From the NCBI RefSeq assembly GCF_002943465.1, contig NZ_PTQY01000001.1, forward strand, positions 620,001 to 684,000: a stretch of 64,000 nt of DNA, in the 5' to 3' direction. This document shows positions 46,225 to 55,017 of this stretch, piece by piece (positions within the stretch are counted from its first letter, which is position 1; the number at the start of each line of letters is the position of its first letter). Source of the DNA: Rhodoferax sp. TS-BS-61-7. Lineage in GTDB: Bacteria; Pseudomonadota; Gammaproteobacteria; Burkholderiales; Burkholderiaceae_C. The translations under genes were made by a program, and so were the position numbers. Under the pieces are notes generated by a model that was given only the letters and a program-made list of their open reading frames with translations, searched no databases and was not told the origin of the DNA.

Positions 46225-46245
46225 CTTGTCACAAAGCTGAAACAT
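46225..46245 (+). promoter_or_regulatory. Pho box upstream of phoX
   Basis: Two seven-base elements spaced 11 bases apart, TTGTCAC (46226-46232) and CTGAAAC (46237-46243), close to the PhoB consensus CTGTCAT repeated every 11 bases with an A-rich spacer (AAAG here). It lies 46 bases before the phoX ATG. PhoX being a Pho-regulon enzyme supports the call. Confidence 0.65.
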
Positions 46246-46290
46246 CACCGCCGCATGCTACGAGGGCTTGTTTAACTTGAGGCCTCTTGC

Positions 46291-48507
46291 ATGACCGACA
46301 CCACCCGCTCCTCCAGCGACATCTTCAACAACGAAGATTCCAACACCACTGCCAACCCGCATATCGACCACATCATGACCGCCCGCCTGAACCGCCGCGG
46401 TTTGCTGCTGGGCGGTATGGGTGCAGCTGCCACCTCACTCTTCGGCGCGGGCGCCCTGACTGGCTGTGCCACGGCATCGACCAGCGCCGGCACCGCCGCC
46501 GCCATGAGCGCCCCTTTGAGCACCTTAGGCTTTGCCGCTGTGGGCAAGAGCCTGGCCGACAAAGTGGTGGTGCCCGCTGGTTACAACGTGCAGGTGATCT
46601 ACGCGCTGGGTGACCCGCTGAAGGCCGGCACCGCCGCCTTCAAGAACGACGGCACCGATACCGACTGGGACAACCGCGCCGGTGACCACCATGACGGCAT
46701 GGAGTACTTTGGCCTGGACGCCAGCGGCAAACCTTCTGCCAACGGCATCACACGCGGCCTGTTGGCCGTGAACCACGAAGCCACCACCGACCAGAAACTC
46801 AGCTCCTTCTTCATCCACAGCAGCGGTGGCACCTCCACCCTGCCACGCCCTGCGTCAGAAGTGGACAAGGAACTCGCCATCCACGGCCTGTCCGTGGTGG
46901 AAGTCGCCGCGCAAAACGGCCAGTGGACCTACAAACCGGGCTCCAACTACAACCGCCGCATCACCACCATGACCGAGGTGCTGATCAGCGGCCCGGCCAA
47001 GGGCAGCGAGCACCTGGCCACCAAGTACAGCCCCGACGCTACCCGCGCGCGCGGCACGCTGAACAACTGTGGCACCGGCAAAACGCCCTGGGGCACCTTT
47101 GTGTCGGGCGAGGAAAACTGGTTTGGTTATTTCCACCGCGATGCCAAGGACGACGAGCGCCGCGGCAAAAAAGACAAACAAGTGGCCGGCCTGGTGCGTT
47201 ACGGCCGCCCCGCCGGTGCCGCCAGCCGCCACGGCTGGGAGAGCGCAGGCAGCGACGACAAGTTTGTGCGCTGGAACAATGGCGCCCTGGCTGCCAACGC
47301 CAAAGCCGACTACCGCAACGAGATGAACACCTTCGGTTTTGTGGTGGAAATGGACGCCTACGACGGCAGCCAGCCCGTGCGCAAGCGCACCGGCCTGGGC
47401 CGTTTTGCCCACGAGAGCGTGAGTTTTGCCAAGGCAGTGGCCGGCCAGCCCATCGTGGCCTACATGGGCGACGATTCACGCGGCGAATACATGTACAAGT
47501 TTGTGTCTGCCGCCAAGTGGGACGCCGCCGATGCCAACGCCAGCAACCGCATGGCCGTGGGTGACAAGTACCTGGACAAGGGCACACTGTTTGTGGCCAG
47601 CTTCAAGGACGACGGCACCGGCACCTGGATTGAGCTGTCCATGAACAACCCCGTCGTGGCCGCCAACCCCGACTTCGAATTCAAGTCCGATGCCGACGTG
47701 GCCATCTTCACCCGCCTGGCCGCTGACGGCGTGAGCGCCACCAAGATGGACCGCCCAGAGTGGGGTGGCATCCACCCCCGCACTGGCGACTTCTACATGA
47801 CGCTGACCAACAACAGCAACCGCACCGTAGACGGTGACATGGGTGCCGACGCGGCCAACCCACGCGTCTACAGCGACATGAAGGGCAGCAAGGAAAGCAA
47901 GGGCAACGTGCACGGCCACATCATCCGTGTGGCGCAGGCCAACCCTGCCGACACCGCCTTCAAGTGGGACATCTACCTGTTTGCGTCGGAAGCCGATGCC
48001 GACAAGGCCAAGGTGAACCTGTCCAACCTGACGGACGAGAACGACATGTCGGCCCCCGACGGCTTGGCCTTCAGCCAGGCCACCGGCCTGTGCTGGATCC
48101 AGACCGACGACGGCGCCTACACCGACAAGACCAACTGCATGTTGTTGGCAGGCATCCCCGGCAAGGTGGGTGACGGCGGCAAGAAGACCTTGAGCTACAA
48201 ACGCCCCGATGGCAGCGAAAAACGCATCGACACCTACATGGGCAAGTCCCAGTCGCCCGACATCCTCAAGCGCTTTTTGGTCGGCCCGGTGGACTGCGAA
48301 ATCACCGGCCTGTGCGAAACCCCGGACGGCAAAGCGATGTTCATCAACATCCAGCACCCCGGTGAAACCACACCCATGGCCGAGGTGAACAACCCTGCCA
48401 AGTACACCAGCCAGTGGCCTGCCAACGCCGGTTACGGTGCCGGCCAGCGCCCCCGCTCGGCCACCATCGTCATTACCAAAAAAGACGGTGGTGTGATCGG
48501 TAGCTAA
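46291..48507 (+). CDS. phoX: PhoX-family alkaline phosphatase
   Basis: Calcium/iron-dependent phosphatase that releases phosphate from organic phosphomonoesters in the periplasm or at the cell surface. The 738 aa protein has a twin-arginine signal (LNRRGLLLGGMGAA, Arg35-Arg36) that ends in a lipobox LTGC with Cys59, so a Tat-exported lipoprotein is likely. PhoX motifs such as GDHHDGMEYFGL, GLLAVNHEATTD, NNCGTGKTPWGTF, SGEEN and EWGGIHPRTGDFYMTLTNN are present. A Pho box lies upstream and a strong terminator downstream. Confidence 0.94.
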   Translation: MTDTTRSSSDIFNNEDSNTTANPHIDHIMTARLNRRGLLLGGMGAAATSLFGAGALTGCATASTSAGTAAAMSAPLSTLGFAAVGKSLADKVVVPAGYNVQVIYALGDPLKAGTAAFKNDGTDTDWDNRAGDHHDGMEYFGLDASGKPSANGITRGLLAVNHEATTDQKLSSFFIHSSGGTSTLPRPASEVDKELAIHGLSVVEVAAQNGQWTYKPGSNYNRRITTMTEVLISGPAKGSEHLATKYSPDATRARGTLNNCGTGKTPWGTFVSGEENWFGYFHRDAKDDERRGKKDKQVAGLVRYGRPAGAASRHGWESAGSDDKFVRWNNGALAANAKADYRNEMNTFGFVVEMDAYDGSQPVRKRTGLGRFAHESVSFAKAVAGQPIVAYMGDDSRGEYMYKFVSAAKWDAADANASNRMAVGDKYLDKGTLFVASFKDDGTGTWIELSMNNPVVAANPDFEFKSDADVAIFTRLAADGVSATKMDRPEWGGIHPRTGDFYMTLTNNSNRTVDGDMGADAANPRVYSDMKGSKESKGNVHGHIIRVAQANPADTAFKWDIYLFASEADADKAKVNLSNLTDENDMSAPDGLAFSQATGLCWIQTDDGAYTDKTNCMLLAGIPGKVGDGGKKTLSYKRPDGSEKRIDTYMGKSQSPDILKRFLVGPVDCEITGLCETPDGKAMFINIQHPGETTPMAEVNNPAKYTSQWPANAGYGAGQRPRSATIVITKKDGGVIGS

Positions 48508-48540
48508 ACCCCTTGCCACGCCCTGCGGGGCAGCAAGACC

Positions 48541-48574
48541 AGCGGGTTGCAGCGATGCAACCCGCTATTTTTTT
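48541..48574 (+). terminator. Rho-independent terminator of phoX
   Basis: Perfect 11-bp stem AGCGGGTTGCA (48541-48551) / TGCAACCCGCT (48556-48566), GCGA tetraloop, then seven T. Its T-run merges with the start of repeat A copy 8. Confidence 0.9.
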
Positions 48575-48626
48575 GATAGCTGCTTGCGCAATATCCACGG
48601 TGGCTAGATCCCTATTTGACTTTAAA
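48564..48626 (+). repeat. dispersed repeat A, copy 8, downstream of phoX
   Basis: About 63 bp: GATAGCTGCTTGCGCAATAT, CCACGG, GGCTAGATCCCTATTTGAC, TTTAAA. It ends directly at the stop codon of the Ser/Thr kinase gene on the minus strand. Confidence 0.9.
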
Positions 48627-50537
48627 TCAGAGCGTGGGCTTGAGTTTGAGGCAGCTGTTCTCGGGGATGCGCTTGGCACCGGCCTTGCTACGCGCCTCGT
48701 CATCGGCCTCGCAGGCGAAAAGGATGCCGTAGTACATGCGGCGCCAGTAGACATCGTCGCCGGGCGCGTCTTTCTGCAGGTTGGCAATGAAGACAGTTTC
48801 CACTTGGCGCAGCACGTCTTTGCGCTGGGCCGGGCTCCAGTCCTGCTTGAGGGGCTGCTCCAGAAACAGGCGCTCCAACTCAGGCACATCGCGGCTGTGA
48901 CCCCACAGCGTGGGGCTGGAGGCCAGCACTACTTTTTCATTCAACACCACGCGGATCAGCATGGAGCGGTAGAGACATTCCCGCGCGTTGCGGTGAAAGG
49001 AGTCCGCACTGGCCTTGAGCGTGACGAGCTGGTTGGCAATGACAGAGGGCGACATGTATTTCACAGCGCGCACGCGTTGCTCCAGCTGGGCGACCGTCAT
49101 ACGGATCATGGGGCTGTCGTCATACACGCTCAGCTGCGGGCACTCGGGCATTTCGCCGGCAGATCGCACCGGGGCGGCTGGCTCCTCACTGTCCGGCTCT
49201 GCCGTCTGGCGAGCCACTGCAGGCGCAGCTTGCGCGGTCGTGGGAACCGGGCGTGGCTGGGTGGCAGACGCGGCTGGATTGGCCGGGCGCGTACCTGGTA
49301 TGTCGGGTGGTGGCACGGGTAGGGTCGCAGGCCTGGGTACCGATGCCACCGTAGCAGCGGCAGGTGCCTGCACCGGCGCACTGGTGGCGGGCACCACCGC
49401 GACCACTGGCTGCTCCGGTGCCGCAGCCACGGGCGGGCGCCGATCCAACGCCACCCACAAAGCCGTGGCTGCAAGGCCTACGGCCAACGCGCCCACCAGC
49501 ACCGCCAACCAGACGCTAGCACGCATTTGCAAAAAGGTTTTGCGCCCCGGGCGTGGCAGTTGCACGGGCTCGCGCGCGTCGCTGCCGGAGGCCTCCGGGC
49601 TTTGGGCAAAACTGGGTCGCGAACGGCGCCGCACCGGGACCGACTGGCCCCACCACTGCGGGGCATGCAAAGCCTTGAGCTCAGTCACCAGCGCCTGCAT
49701 GGTCTGGATACGCTCGGCCGGGTCTTTAGCGCAGGCCTGGGCGATCAGCGCATCCAGCGCCGGGTAGTCCCGCAAGGGCTGCACGTCACGCAGCAGCGGT
49801 ACCGGGTCGTTGAGCTGGGCCCATAACAACTGCGAGGTGTTGTCGCGGTCAAAGGCTTCGCGCCCGCTGAGTGCCTCGAACAACACCAAACCCAACGCGT
49901 ACACATCGGTGCGCGCGTCCACGCTGCCGGCGCTGATTTGTTCGGGCGCCATGTAGCGTGGCGTGCCGGCCACGCCGCCCTCCATGGTCAGGCGTGTGGC
50001 CATCTCGTCCATCACGCGGGCAATGCCAAAGTCCAGCACCTTCACATGCCAGCCGGCCAGATCGCGCCGCACACGGATGTTCTCGGGTTTGATGTCGCGG
50101 TGCACCACGCCCTTGGCATGCGCAAAGGCCAGGGTTTCGGCCACCTTGCAGGCAATTTCCTGGGCGTCGGCAAACGCCAGCGCACCTTCACGGTCCAGCA
50201 GGGTGGAGAGGTCATCGCCCTCCACATACTCAAACGCCAGGTAAAGGTGACCGTCCTCGTCCACCCCCGTGTCCAGCAGCTGCGCCGCACCGGGGTGGCT
50301 CACCTCCAGCGTCAGCGCCGCTTCGCGCTCAAAACGCTTGCGCAGTTGCGGGTCGTCGGACAGATGGGCCGGCAGAAACTTGAGCGCGACCTGCTTGCCC
50401 ACCCCCAGCTGCTTGGCCAGGTACACCGCCCCCATGCCCCCGCTGCCAATCTTGCGCAACAACTGGTAGCGCCCCGCCACCACCTGCAAGGAAGGGCGGG
50501 ACGAAGAATGGGCAGAAGGCGAGGAATCTCGGGACAT
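48627..50537 (-). CDS. membrane serine/threonine protein kinase
   Basis: Hanks-type kinase of 636 aa. The cytoplasmic kinase domain (about 24-290) has the P-loop GSGGMGAVYLA, Lys53, the catalytic HRDIKPEN (146-153), DFG (169-171) and GTPRYMAPEQ, so it should be active. A juxtamembrane linker, one transmembrane helix (about 342-364), a long Pro/Ala/Val linker (365-470) and a C-terminal periplasmic domain (about 475-636, with Cys residues in PECPQL, RECLYR and FACEAD) follow. No phosphatase or FHA gene is adjacent. It is divergent from the PEP-CTERM pair. Confidence 0.9.
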   Translation of the reverse strand: MSRDSSPSAHSSSRPSLQVVAGRYQLLRKIGSGGMGAVYLAKQLGVGKQVALKFLPAHLSDDPQLRKRFEREAALTLEVSHPGAAQLLDTGVDEDGHLYLAFEYVEGDDLSTLLDREGALAFADAQEIACKVAETLAFAHAKGVVHRDIKPENIRVRRDLAGWHVKVLDFGIARVMDEMATRLTMEGGVAGTPRYMAPEQISAGSVDARTDVYALGLVLFEALSGREAFDRDNTSQLLWAQLNDPVPLLRDVQPLRDYPALDALIAQACAKDPAERIQTMQALVTELKALHAPQWWGQSVPVRRRSRPSFAQSPEASGSDAREPVQLPRPGRKTFLQMRASVWLAVLVGALAVGLAATALWVALDRRPPVAAAPEQPVVAVVPATSAPVQAPAAATVASVPRPATLPVPPPDIPGTRPANPAASATQPRPVPTTAQAAPAVARQTAEPDSEEPAAPVRSAGEMPECPQLSVYDDSPMIRMTVAQLEQRVRAVKYMSPSVIANQLVTLKASADSFHRNARECLYRSMLIRVVLNEKVVLASSPTLWGHSRDVPELERLFLEQPLKQDWSPAQRKDVLRQVETVFIANLQKDAPGDDVYWRRMYYGILFACEADDEARSKAGAKRIPENSCLKLKPTL

Positions 50538-50569
50538 GGGCAGGCAGGACTATAGAGGAGCGTTGCACC

Positions 50570-50585
50570 TAGTCCGGACGGACTA
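50570..50585. promoter_or_regulatory. palindrome in the kinase/PEP-CTERM divergent region
   Basis: A perfect inverted repeat TAGTCCG-GA-CGGACTA in the 131-base gap between the kinase start (50537) and the first PEP-CTERM gene (50669). It could be an operator for either gene; no regulator is known. Confidence 0.4.
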
Positions 50586-50668
50586 TGGCCGACCGGGGGT
50601 AAACCCTGGAGAATCCGGCAAGTGTGCAAAGCCTATGCGGCTCTGCCCTATCAAATACAGGGATGGTT

Positions 50669-51307
50669 ATGAAAATTTCTAAGCAATGGTTGGCCGGTAT
50701 GGCTTTGGTGGCGCTCTCTCCGTTCGCCGCAGCAGCGCCCAATCTGATCACCAACGGCAGTTTTGAATCCAATGGTGCGGACTTCATCAGCGGGAGTTTC
50801 ACCACTTTTGCCGCTGGCTCCGGCGCGCTGCTCGGCTGGGACATCACCACAGGCAGTGTGGACCTGATCAACACGCATTGGCAGCCCTCCCACGGCAATT
50901 ACAGCCTGGACCTGAGCGGTGGATCTGACGGCACCATTGCCCAGAGCTTTGCCACGGTGATTGGCCAGAAATACGTGGTGTCCTTCGACATGGCAGGCAA
51001 CCCAGACGACACCGACGCCTTGAAGTACTTGCAAGTGGGCCTGAGCCAGCAACCGATCTACACCTTCGACACCACTGGCAAGAGCCGTGCTGACATGGGC
51101 TGGACCACCAAGAGTTTTGTGTTCCAGGCCGTCAGCACCCAAAGCACCCTGCACTTTGCAGGCCTGCAGGACTCTCCCTACGGTGTGGCGCTGGACAACG
51201 TCTCGGTGTCCGCAGTGCCAGAACCCGAAACCTTCGCCATGCTGCTGGCCGGTCTGGGGCTAATTGGTGCCGCAGCACGCCGCAAGCGCCAAGCTGCGGC
51301 CCAGTGA
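50669..51307 (+). CDS. PEP-CTERM sorted exported protein, copy 1
   Basis: A 212 aa secreted protein: signal peptide (MKISKQWLAGMALVALSPFA, cleavage near AAAAP), a beta-rich choice-of-anchor/DUF642-like domain (NLITNGSFESNG ... VALDNVSVSA), and a C-terminal PEP-CTERM signal: VPEPETFAMLLAGLGLIGAA followed by RRKR. PEP-CTERM proteins are processed by an exosortase, encoded elsewhere, and usually relate to exopolysaccharide or biofilm. ATG 50669 is preferred over 50663 because of the AGGG spacing. It is a paralogue of the next gene. Confidence 0.88.
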   Translation: MKISKQWLAGMALVALSPFAAAAPNLITNGSFESNGADFISGSFTTFAAGSGALLGWDITTGSVDLINTHWQPSHGNYSLDLSGGSDGTIAQSFATVIGQKYVVSFDMAGNPDDTDALKYLQVGLSQQPIYTFDTTGKSRADMGWTTKSFVFQAVSTQSTLHFAGLQDSPYGVALDNVSVSAVPEPETFAMLLAGLGLIGAAARRKRQAAAQ

Positions 51308-51327
51308 ACTGAAGAAGGGAATACACA

Positions 51328-51966
51328 ATGCAAAAAATTCACGCTCTTACACTGGCCGTTGCCCTGCTGGCAGGCGCTACCCAAGCCAATGCCACCAATT
51401 TGGTTGCCAACGGCGGCTTTGAATCCCAAACCGTGCTGAACACCGGCGCGGGTTTTGACACCTTCAACAGTATCTCCCAAGGCTTGACTGGGTGGACCGT
51501 GAACCTGCGTACCGTGGACTTGGTGAGCAACGCTTACTGGACCGCCGCATCGGGCAACAACAGCTTGGACCTCAATGGCCTGGGCAAAGGTGTGATCTCC
51601 CAGGTACTGAGCACCGTGGTTGGCCAAGTCTACACCCTCTCCTTCGAATTGGCTGGTAACCCCGTTGCCGGCCCAGCGATCAAAGGTCTGTCAGTGAACT
51701 TGGGCCCTATCGGCCTCTACAGCTTTGACACCACAGGCCACTCCACGACCAACATGGGTTGGACCCGCTACACCACGCAGTTTGCTGCGGTCAGCACCAG
51801 CACCACTCTGAGTTTTGCCAGCCAAGTCAGCGGCCCGGCCGGACCAGCACTGGACAATATTTCTGTGAGTGCCGTACCAGAACCTGAAACCTATGCCCTG
51901 CTGCTGGCGGGCTTGGGATTGATGGGCACTGTGGCGCGTAGCCGTCAGTTGCGCAAAGCCGCCTGA
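51328..51966 (+). CDS. PEP-CTERM sorted exported protein, copy 2
   Basis: Also 212 aa: signal peptide (MQKIHALTLAVALLAGATQA), the same choice-of-anchor domain (NLVANGGFESQT ... LDNISVSA) and a C-terminal VPEPETYALLLAGLGLMGTV followed by RSRQLRK. The equal length and block-by-block similarity to the preceding protein (for example FDTTGKSRADMGWT versus FDTTGHSTTNMGWT) indicate tandem duplication with considerable divergence. GAAGAAGGG precedes the ATG. The pair ends with a terminator. Confidence 0.88.
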   Translation: MQKIHALTLAVALLAGATQANATNLVANGGFESQTVLNTGAGFDTFNSISQGLTGWTVNLRTVDLVSNAYWTAASGNNSLDLNGLGKGVISQVLSTVVGQVYTLSFELAGNPVAGPAIKGLSVNLGPIGLYSFDTTGHSTTNMGWTRYTTQFAAVSTSTTLSFASQVSGPAGPALDNISVSAVPEPETYALLLAGLGLMGTVARSRQLRKAA

Positions 51967-51985
51967 TTCGTCATCGCTGCGGTAC

Positions 51986-52012
51986 AAGGCCTGTCGTTGA
52001 CAGGCCTTTTTT
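51986..52012 (+). terminator. Rho-independent terminator of the PEP-CTERM pair
   Basis: Perfect 10-bp stem AAGGCCTGTC (51986-51995) / GACAGGCCTT (51999-52008), GTT loop and T-run to 52012. Confidence 0.9.
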
Positions 52013-52021
52013 ATTGGCCAC

Positions 52022-52342
52022 TCACAGCGCGTAATCGCGCTCCACCCGCGCAATGCGGGTCTTGAAGGCGGCGTACCATTTTTCGTGACCTAGTTTTTGG
52101 GCCACCTGGTGCTCGGCGTTAGATTTCCAGGCGCGGATGGATTCGAGGTCCGCCCAGTACGACACCGTAATGCCCAAGCCATCGCGCGCGGACTCCACGC
52201 CCAAGAAGCCCGGTTGCTGCGCGGCCAGCGCCACCATCTTCTCGGCCATGTCGCCATACCCCTCGTCCACAGCGGTGCGCAGATTGGTGAAGATGACCGC
52301 GTAATAGGGCGCGGGCGGAGTGTTGGCAATTTCCAGGCTCAT
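52022..52342 (-). CDS. antibiotic biosynthesis monooxygenase-fold protein
   Basis: A 106 aa single-domain ABM/dimeric alpha-beta barrel protein: YYAVIFTNLRTAVDEGYGDM, then QQPGFLGVESARD and ISYW-like VSYWADLESIRAWKSNAEH, the usual pattern of this family. Members include small monooxygenases and heme-degrading enzymes, but many have no known reaction. It is 28 bases downstream of uvrD on the same strand and may be co-transcribed with it. Confidence 0.82.
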   Translation of the reverse strand: MSLEIANTPPAPYYAVIFTNLRTAVDEGYGDMAEKMVALAAQQPGFLGVESARDGLGITVSYWADLESIRAWKSNAEHQVAQKLGHEKWYAAFKTRIARVERDYAL

Positions 52343-52370
52343 GGGCGGTGCTTTCGGAAAGGTCTGGGAA

Positions 52371-54824
52371 TCAAGGAACTGGTGTGAGTTTGGCCACGCT
52401 CAACGCCAGCCACTTGGTGCCGTGACGGGGGAAGTTGATCTGCGCGCGTGCGTCGTCGCCCGCACCTTCGAGCGTAAGCACCGTGCCTTCGCCAAACTTG
52501 GCATGGAATACCTTCTGGCCCTTGCGCAGGCCGGTGGGTTCTTCCTTGCGGGGCACTTCCTTCTGAGGGACAGAATAGGTGTCAAATTGGCCTGTAGCCC
52601 CCGTGGAATATGCGCGACCAGCTCCTGAATTGGGAGCATAGCCACCACCACCCCAGCTGTTGCCGGTACCGCCGCTGCCGCCGTACCCACCGCTGAAGCC
52701 GCCCCCGAACCCGCCGCCTGCAGACATGGGCTGCTGTTTGGGCGTCAGGTACTTGAGGCACTCCTCCGGCAGCTCGTCAAAGAAGCGGCTCTTGAGGTTG
52801 AAACGCGTCTGTCCGTGCAGCATGCGGGTTTGCGAATGGCTCAGGTACAGGCGTTTGCGTGCGCGCGTGATCGCCACGTAGGCCAGGCGCCGCTCTTCCT
52901 CCAGTCCGTCGTGGTCGCTCATGGAGTTCTCGTGCGGGAACAGGCCCTCCTCCATACCGGTGATAAACACACAGTCAAACTCCAGGCCCTTGGAGCTGTG
53001 CACGGTCATCAACTGGATCGCGTCCTGTCCGGCGGCGGCCATGTTGTCACCGGCCTCCAGCGCCGCATGGGTCAAGAAGGCCTGCAGGGGCGACAGGGTT
53101 TCGCCGGTGTCACCAAATTCGTCGGGCGCCGCATCCAGCGCTTCGGCACTCAGGCCCTGGCTGGCGGGGCTTTGGGTCAGCGCCTCGGGTGAACTCACCA
53201 GCGCGGTCATACCCGGCGCCTCGCGGCCAAAGCCTTCCTGCATCACAAAACTTTCGGCGGCGTTGACCAGTTCGTCCAAGTTCTCCACGCGGTCTTCGCC
53301 TTCGCGCTCACTGCGGTAGTGCTCCAGCAGGCCGCTGTTCTCCAGCATCAGCTTGATGATGTCCTTGAGGTTGAGGCCAGCGGTCTGCTCGCGTATGACA
53401 TCCAACTTGGCCACAAAGCCCGCAATCACCGCGCCGGGGCGGCCGCTCAGCGTGCTCACCGCATCGTGCAGCGAGCAACCCGTGGCCTTGGCCAGGTCCT
53501 GCAACTGCTCGATGCTGCGCGCGCCAATGCCGCGTGCGGGGAAGTTCACCACGCGCAGAAAACTGGTGTCGTCGTTGGGGTTCTCCAGCAGGCGCAGGTA
53601 GGCCAGCGCGTGCTTGATTTCGGCGCGCTCGAAGAAGCGCAGGCCGCCGTACACGCGGTAGGGGATGCCCGCGTTGAACAGCCCGGTCTCAATCACCCGG
53701 CTCTGCGCATTGCTGCGGTAGAGCACCGCAATCTCCTTGCGCTGCACGTCATCGCGGATGAGCTGTTTCATCTCATCCACCATCCACTGCGCCTCGGCAA
53801 AGTCGGTCGGCGCTTCGTAGACACGCACCGGCTCGCCTGCGCCCTGCGCGGTGCGCAGGTTCTTGCCCAGGCGGCGGCTGTTGTGGCTGATCAGCGCGTT
53901 GGCGCTGTCCAGAATGTTGCTGTAGCTGCGGTAGTTTTCTTCCAGCTTGATCTGCTGGCGCACCGCAAACTCGCGCACAAAGTCCGTCATATTGCCCACA
54001 CGCGCACCGCGGAAGGCGTAGATGCTCTGGTCGTCATCGCCCACGGCCAGCACGGCGCCACCGTCGCCGTTCAGCAGGCCATCACTGCCCTGCCCCGCAA
54101 TCATCTTGACCCAGGCGTACTGCAGCTTGTTGGTGTCCTGGAACTCGTCAATCAGGATGTGGCGAAAGCGGCGCTGGTAGTGCTCGCGGATGGGTTTGTT
54201 GTCGCGCAGCAGCTCGTAAGAGCGCAGCATCAGCTCGCCAAAGTCCACCACACCTTCGCGCTGGCACTGGTCTTCGTAGAGCTGGTAGACCTCGACCTTC
54301 TTGCGCGTGTCCGGGTCACTGGCCACCACATCCTTGGGGCGCAGGCCTTCTTCCTTGCAGTTGCCAATGAACCACCCCAGCTGCTTGGGCGGAAAACGTT
54401 CGGTGTCGATGTTGTACTGCTTGCACAGGCGCTTGATGGCGCTGAGCTGGTCTTGTGTGTCCAGTATCTGGAAGGCCTGCGGCAGGCCGGCATTTTTGTA
54501 GTGCGCGCGCAAAAAGCGGTTGCACAGGCCATGGAAGGTGCCAATCCACATGCCATTCACATTCACCGGCAACATGGCGGACAGGCGGGTCTTCATTTCC
54601 TTGGCCGCCTTGTTGGTAAAGGTGACGGCCAGAATGCCGCCGGGCGACACATAACCGTTCTGCAGCAGCCAGGCAATACGCGTGGTCAGCACCCGGGTTT
54701 TGCCCGAACCTGCCCCCGCCAGAATCAGCGCGTGTTCAGCCGGCAGCGTCACGGCGGCCAATTGCTCGGGGTTGAGGTTGTGTAACAGGGGGGAGGTGTT
54801 GCCAGGGGCGGCGAGGGAATGCAT
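52371..54824 (-). CDS. uvrD: UvrD/PcrA-type DNA helicase II
   Basis: Superfamily 1A 3'-5' helicase of mismatch and excision repair, 817 aa. Motifs are intact: Walker A LAGAGSGKT, Ia FTNKAAKEM, II DEFQDTN, III VGDDDQSIYAFRGA, IV LEENYRS, V VHSSKGLEFDCVF, VI YVAITRARKRL. The C-terminus has a Gly-rich low-complexity stretch (about 690-740) and a Tudor-like end (GQKVFHAKFGEGTVLTLEG). ATG 54824 is the natural start; the frame is open slightly further. Confidence 0.95.
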   Translation of the reverse strand: MHSLAAPGNTSPLLHNLNPEQLAAVTLPAEHALILAGAGSGKTRVLTTRIAWLLQNGYVSPGGILAVTFTNKAAKEMKTRLSAMLPVNVNGMWIGTFHGLCNRFLRAHYKNAGLPQAFQILDTQDQLSAIKRLCKQYNIDTERFPPKQLGWFIGNCKEEGLRPKDVVASDPDTRKKVEVYQLYEDQCQREGVVDFGELMLRSYELLRDNKPIREHYQRRFRHILIDEFQDTNKLQYAWVKMIAGQGSDGLLNGDGGAVLAVGDDDQSIYAFRGARVGNMTDFVREFAVRQQIKLEENYRSYSNILDSANALISHNSRRLGKNLRTAQGAGEPVRVYEAPTDFAEAQWMVDEMKQLIRDDVQRKEIAVLYRSNAQSRVIETGLFNAGIPYRVYGGLRFFERAEIKHALAYLRLLENPNDDTSFLRVVNFPARGIGARSIEQLQDLAKATGCSLHDAVSTLSGRPGAVIAGFVAKLDVIREQTAGLNLKDIIKLMLENSGLLEHYRSEREGEDRVENLDELVNAAESFVMQEGFGREAPGMTALVSSPEALTQSPASQGLSAEALDAAPDEFGDTGETLSPLQAFLTHAALEAGDNMAAAGQDAIQLMTVHSSKGLEFDCVFITGMEEGLFPHENSMSDHDGLEEERRLAYVAITRARKRLYLSHSQTRMLHGQTRFNLKSRFFDELPEECLKYLTPKQQPMSAGGGFGGGFSGGYGGSGGTGNSWGGGGYAPNSGAGRAYSTGATGQFDTYSVPQKEVPRKEEPTGLRKGQKVFHAKFGEGTVLTLEGAGDDARAQINFPRHGTKWLALSVAKLTPVP

Positions 54825-54906
54825 GCCCCGATTGTAGAAAGGCGCAGCGCGCCGCCTGTTTGGCACCCATATAAAAAACCATATACCGCCCTACCCCCAA
54901 CCCGCC

Positions 54907-55017
54907 TAGAATCAAGCACCGGGCCCAAGCAATTGGCACCCGGTTTTTTTATGGCCGGTGCCAGTCCAAGCGCCCAGTGTTTTTGAACCTGAAAAACTTT
55001 GGATAGGAGCTTGGGCC
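54907..55017 (+). promoter_or_regulatory. guaC promoter and possible conditional RNA leader
   Basis: A -10 hexamer TAGAAT (54907-54912) has no good -35. Just after it, ACCGGG (54918-54923) can pair with CCCGGT (54939-54944), followed by seven T: a terminator-like hairpin inside the leader. An alternative stem pairs GGCACCCGG (54935-54943, one bulged C) with CCGGTGCC (54955-54962). GGCCCAAGC (54922-54930) is a perfect complement of GCTTGGGCC (55009-55017), the nine bases directly before the guaC ATG and touching its AGGAG. The competing pairings suggest attenuation or start-site masking; this is inference. Confidence 0.5.
54918..54950 (+). terminator. terminator-like hairpin in the guaC leader
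   Basis: ACCGGG (54918-54923) / CCCGGT (54939-54944), with a possible inner CCAA/TTGG pairing, followed by seven T (54944-54950). It lies between the guaC -10 and the coding region, so it would block guaC unless the leader refolds or a promoter lies downstream. Confidence 0.6.

Noticed and set aside
50586..50660. Sigma-54 promoter before the PEP-CTERM genes
   Set aside because: I looked for GG-N10-GC with the surrounding TGGC/TTGC bases; no match has the correct spacing.
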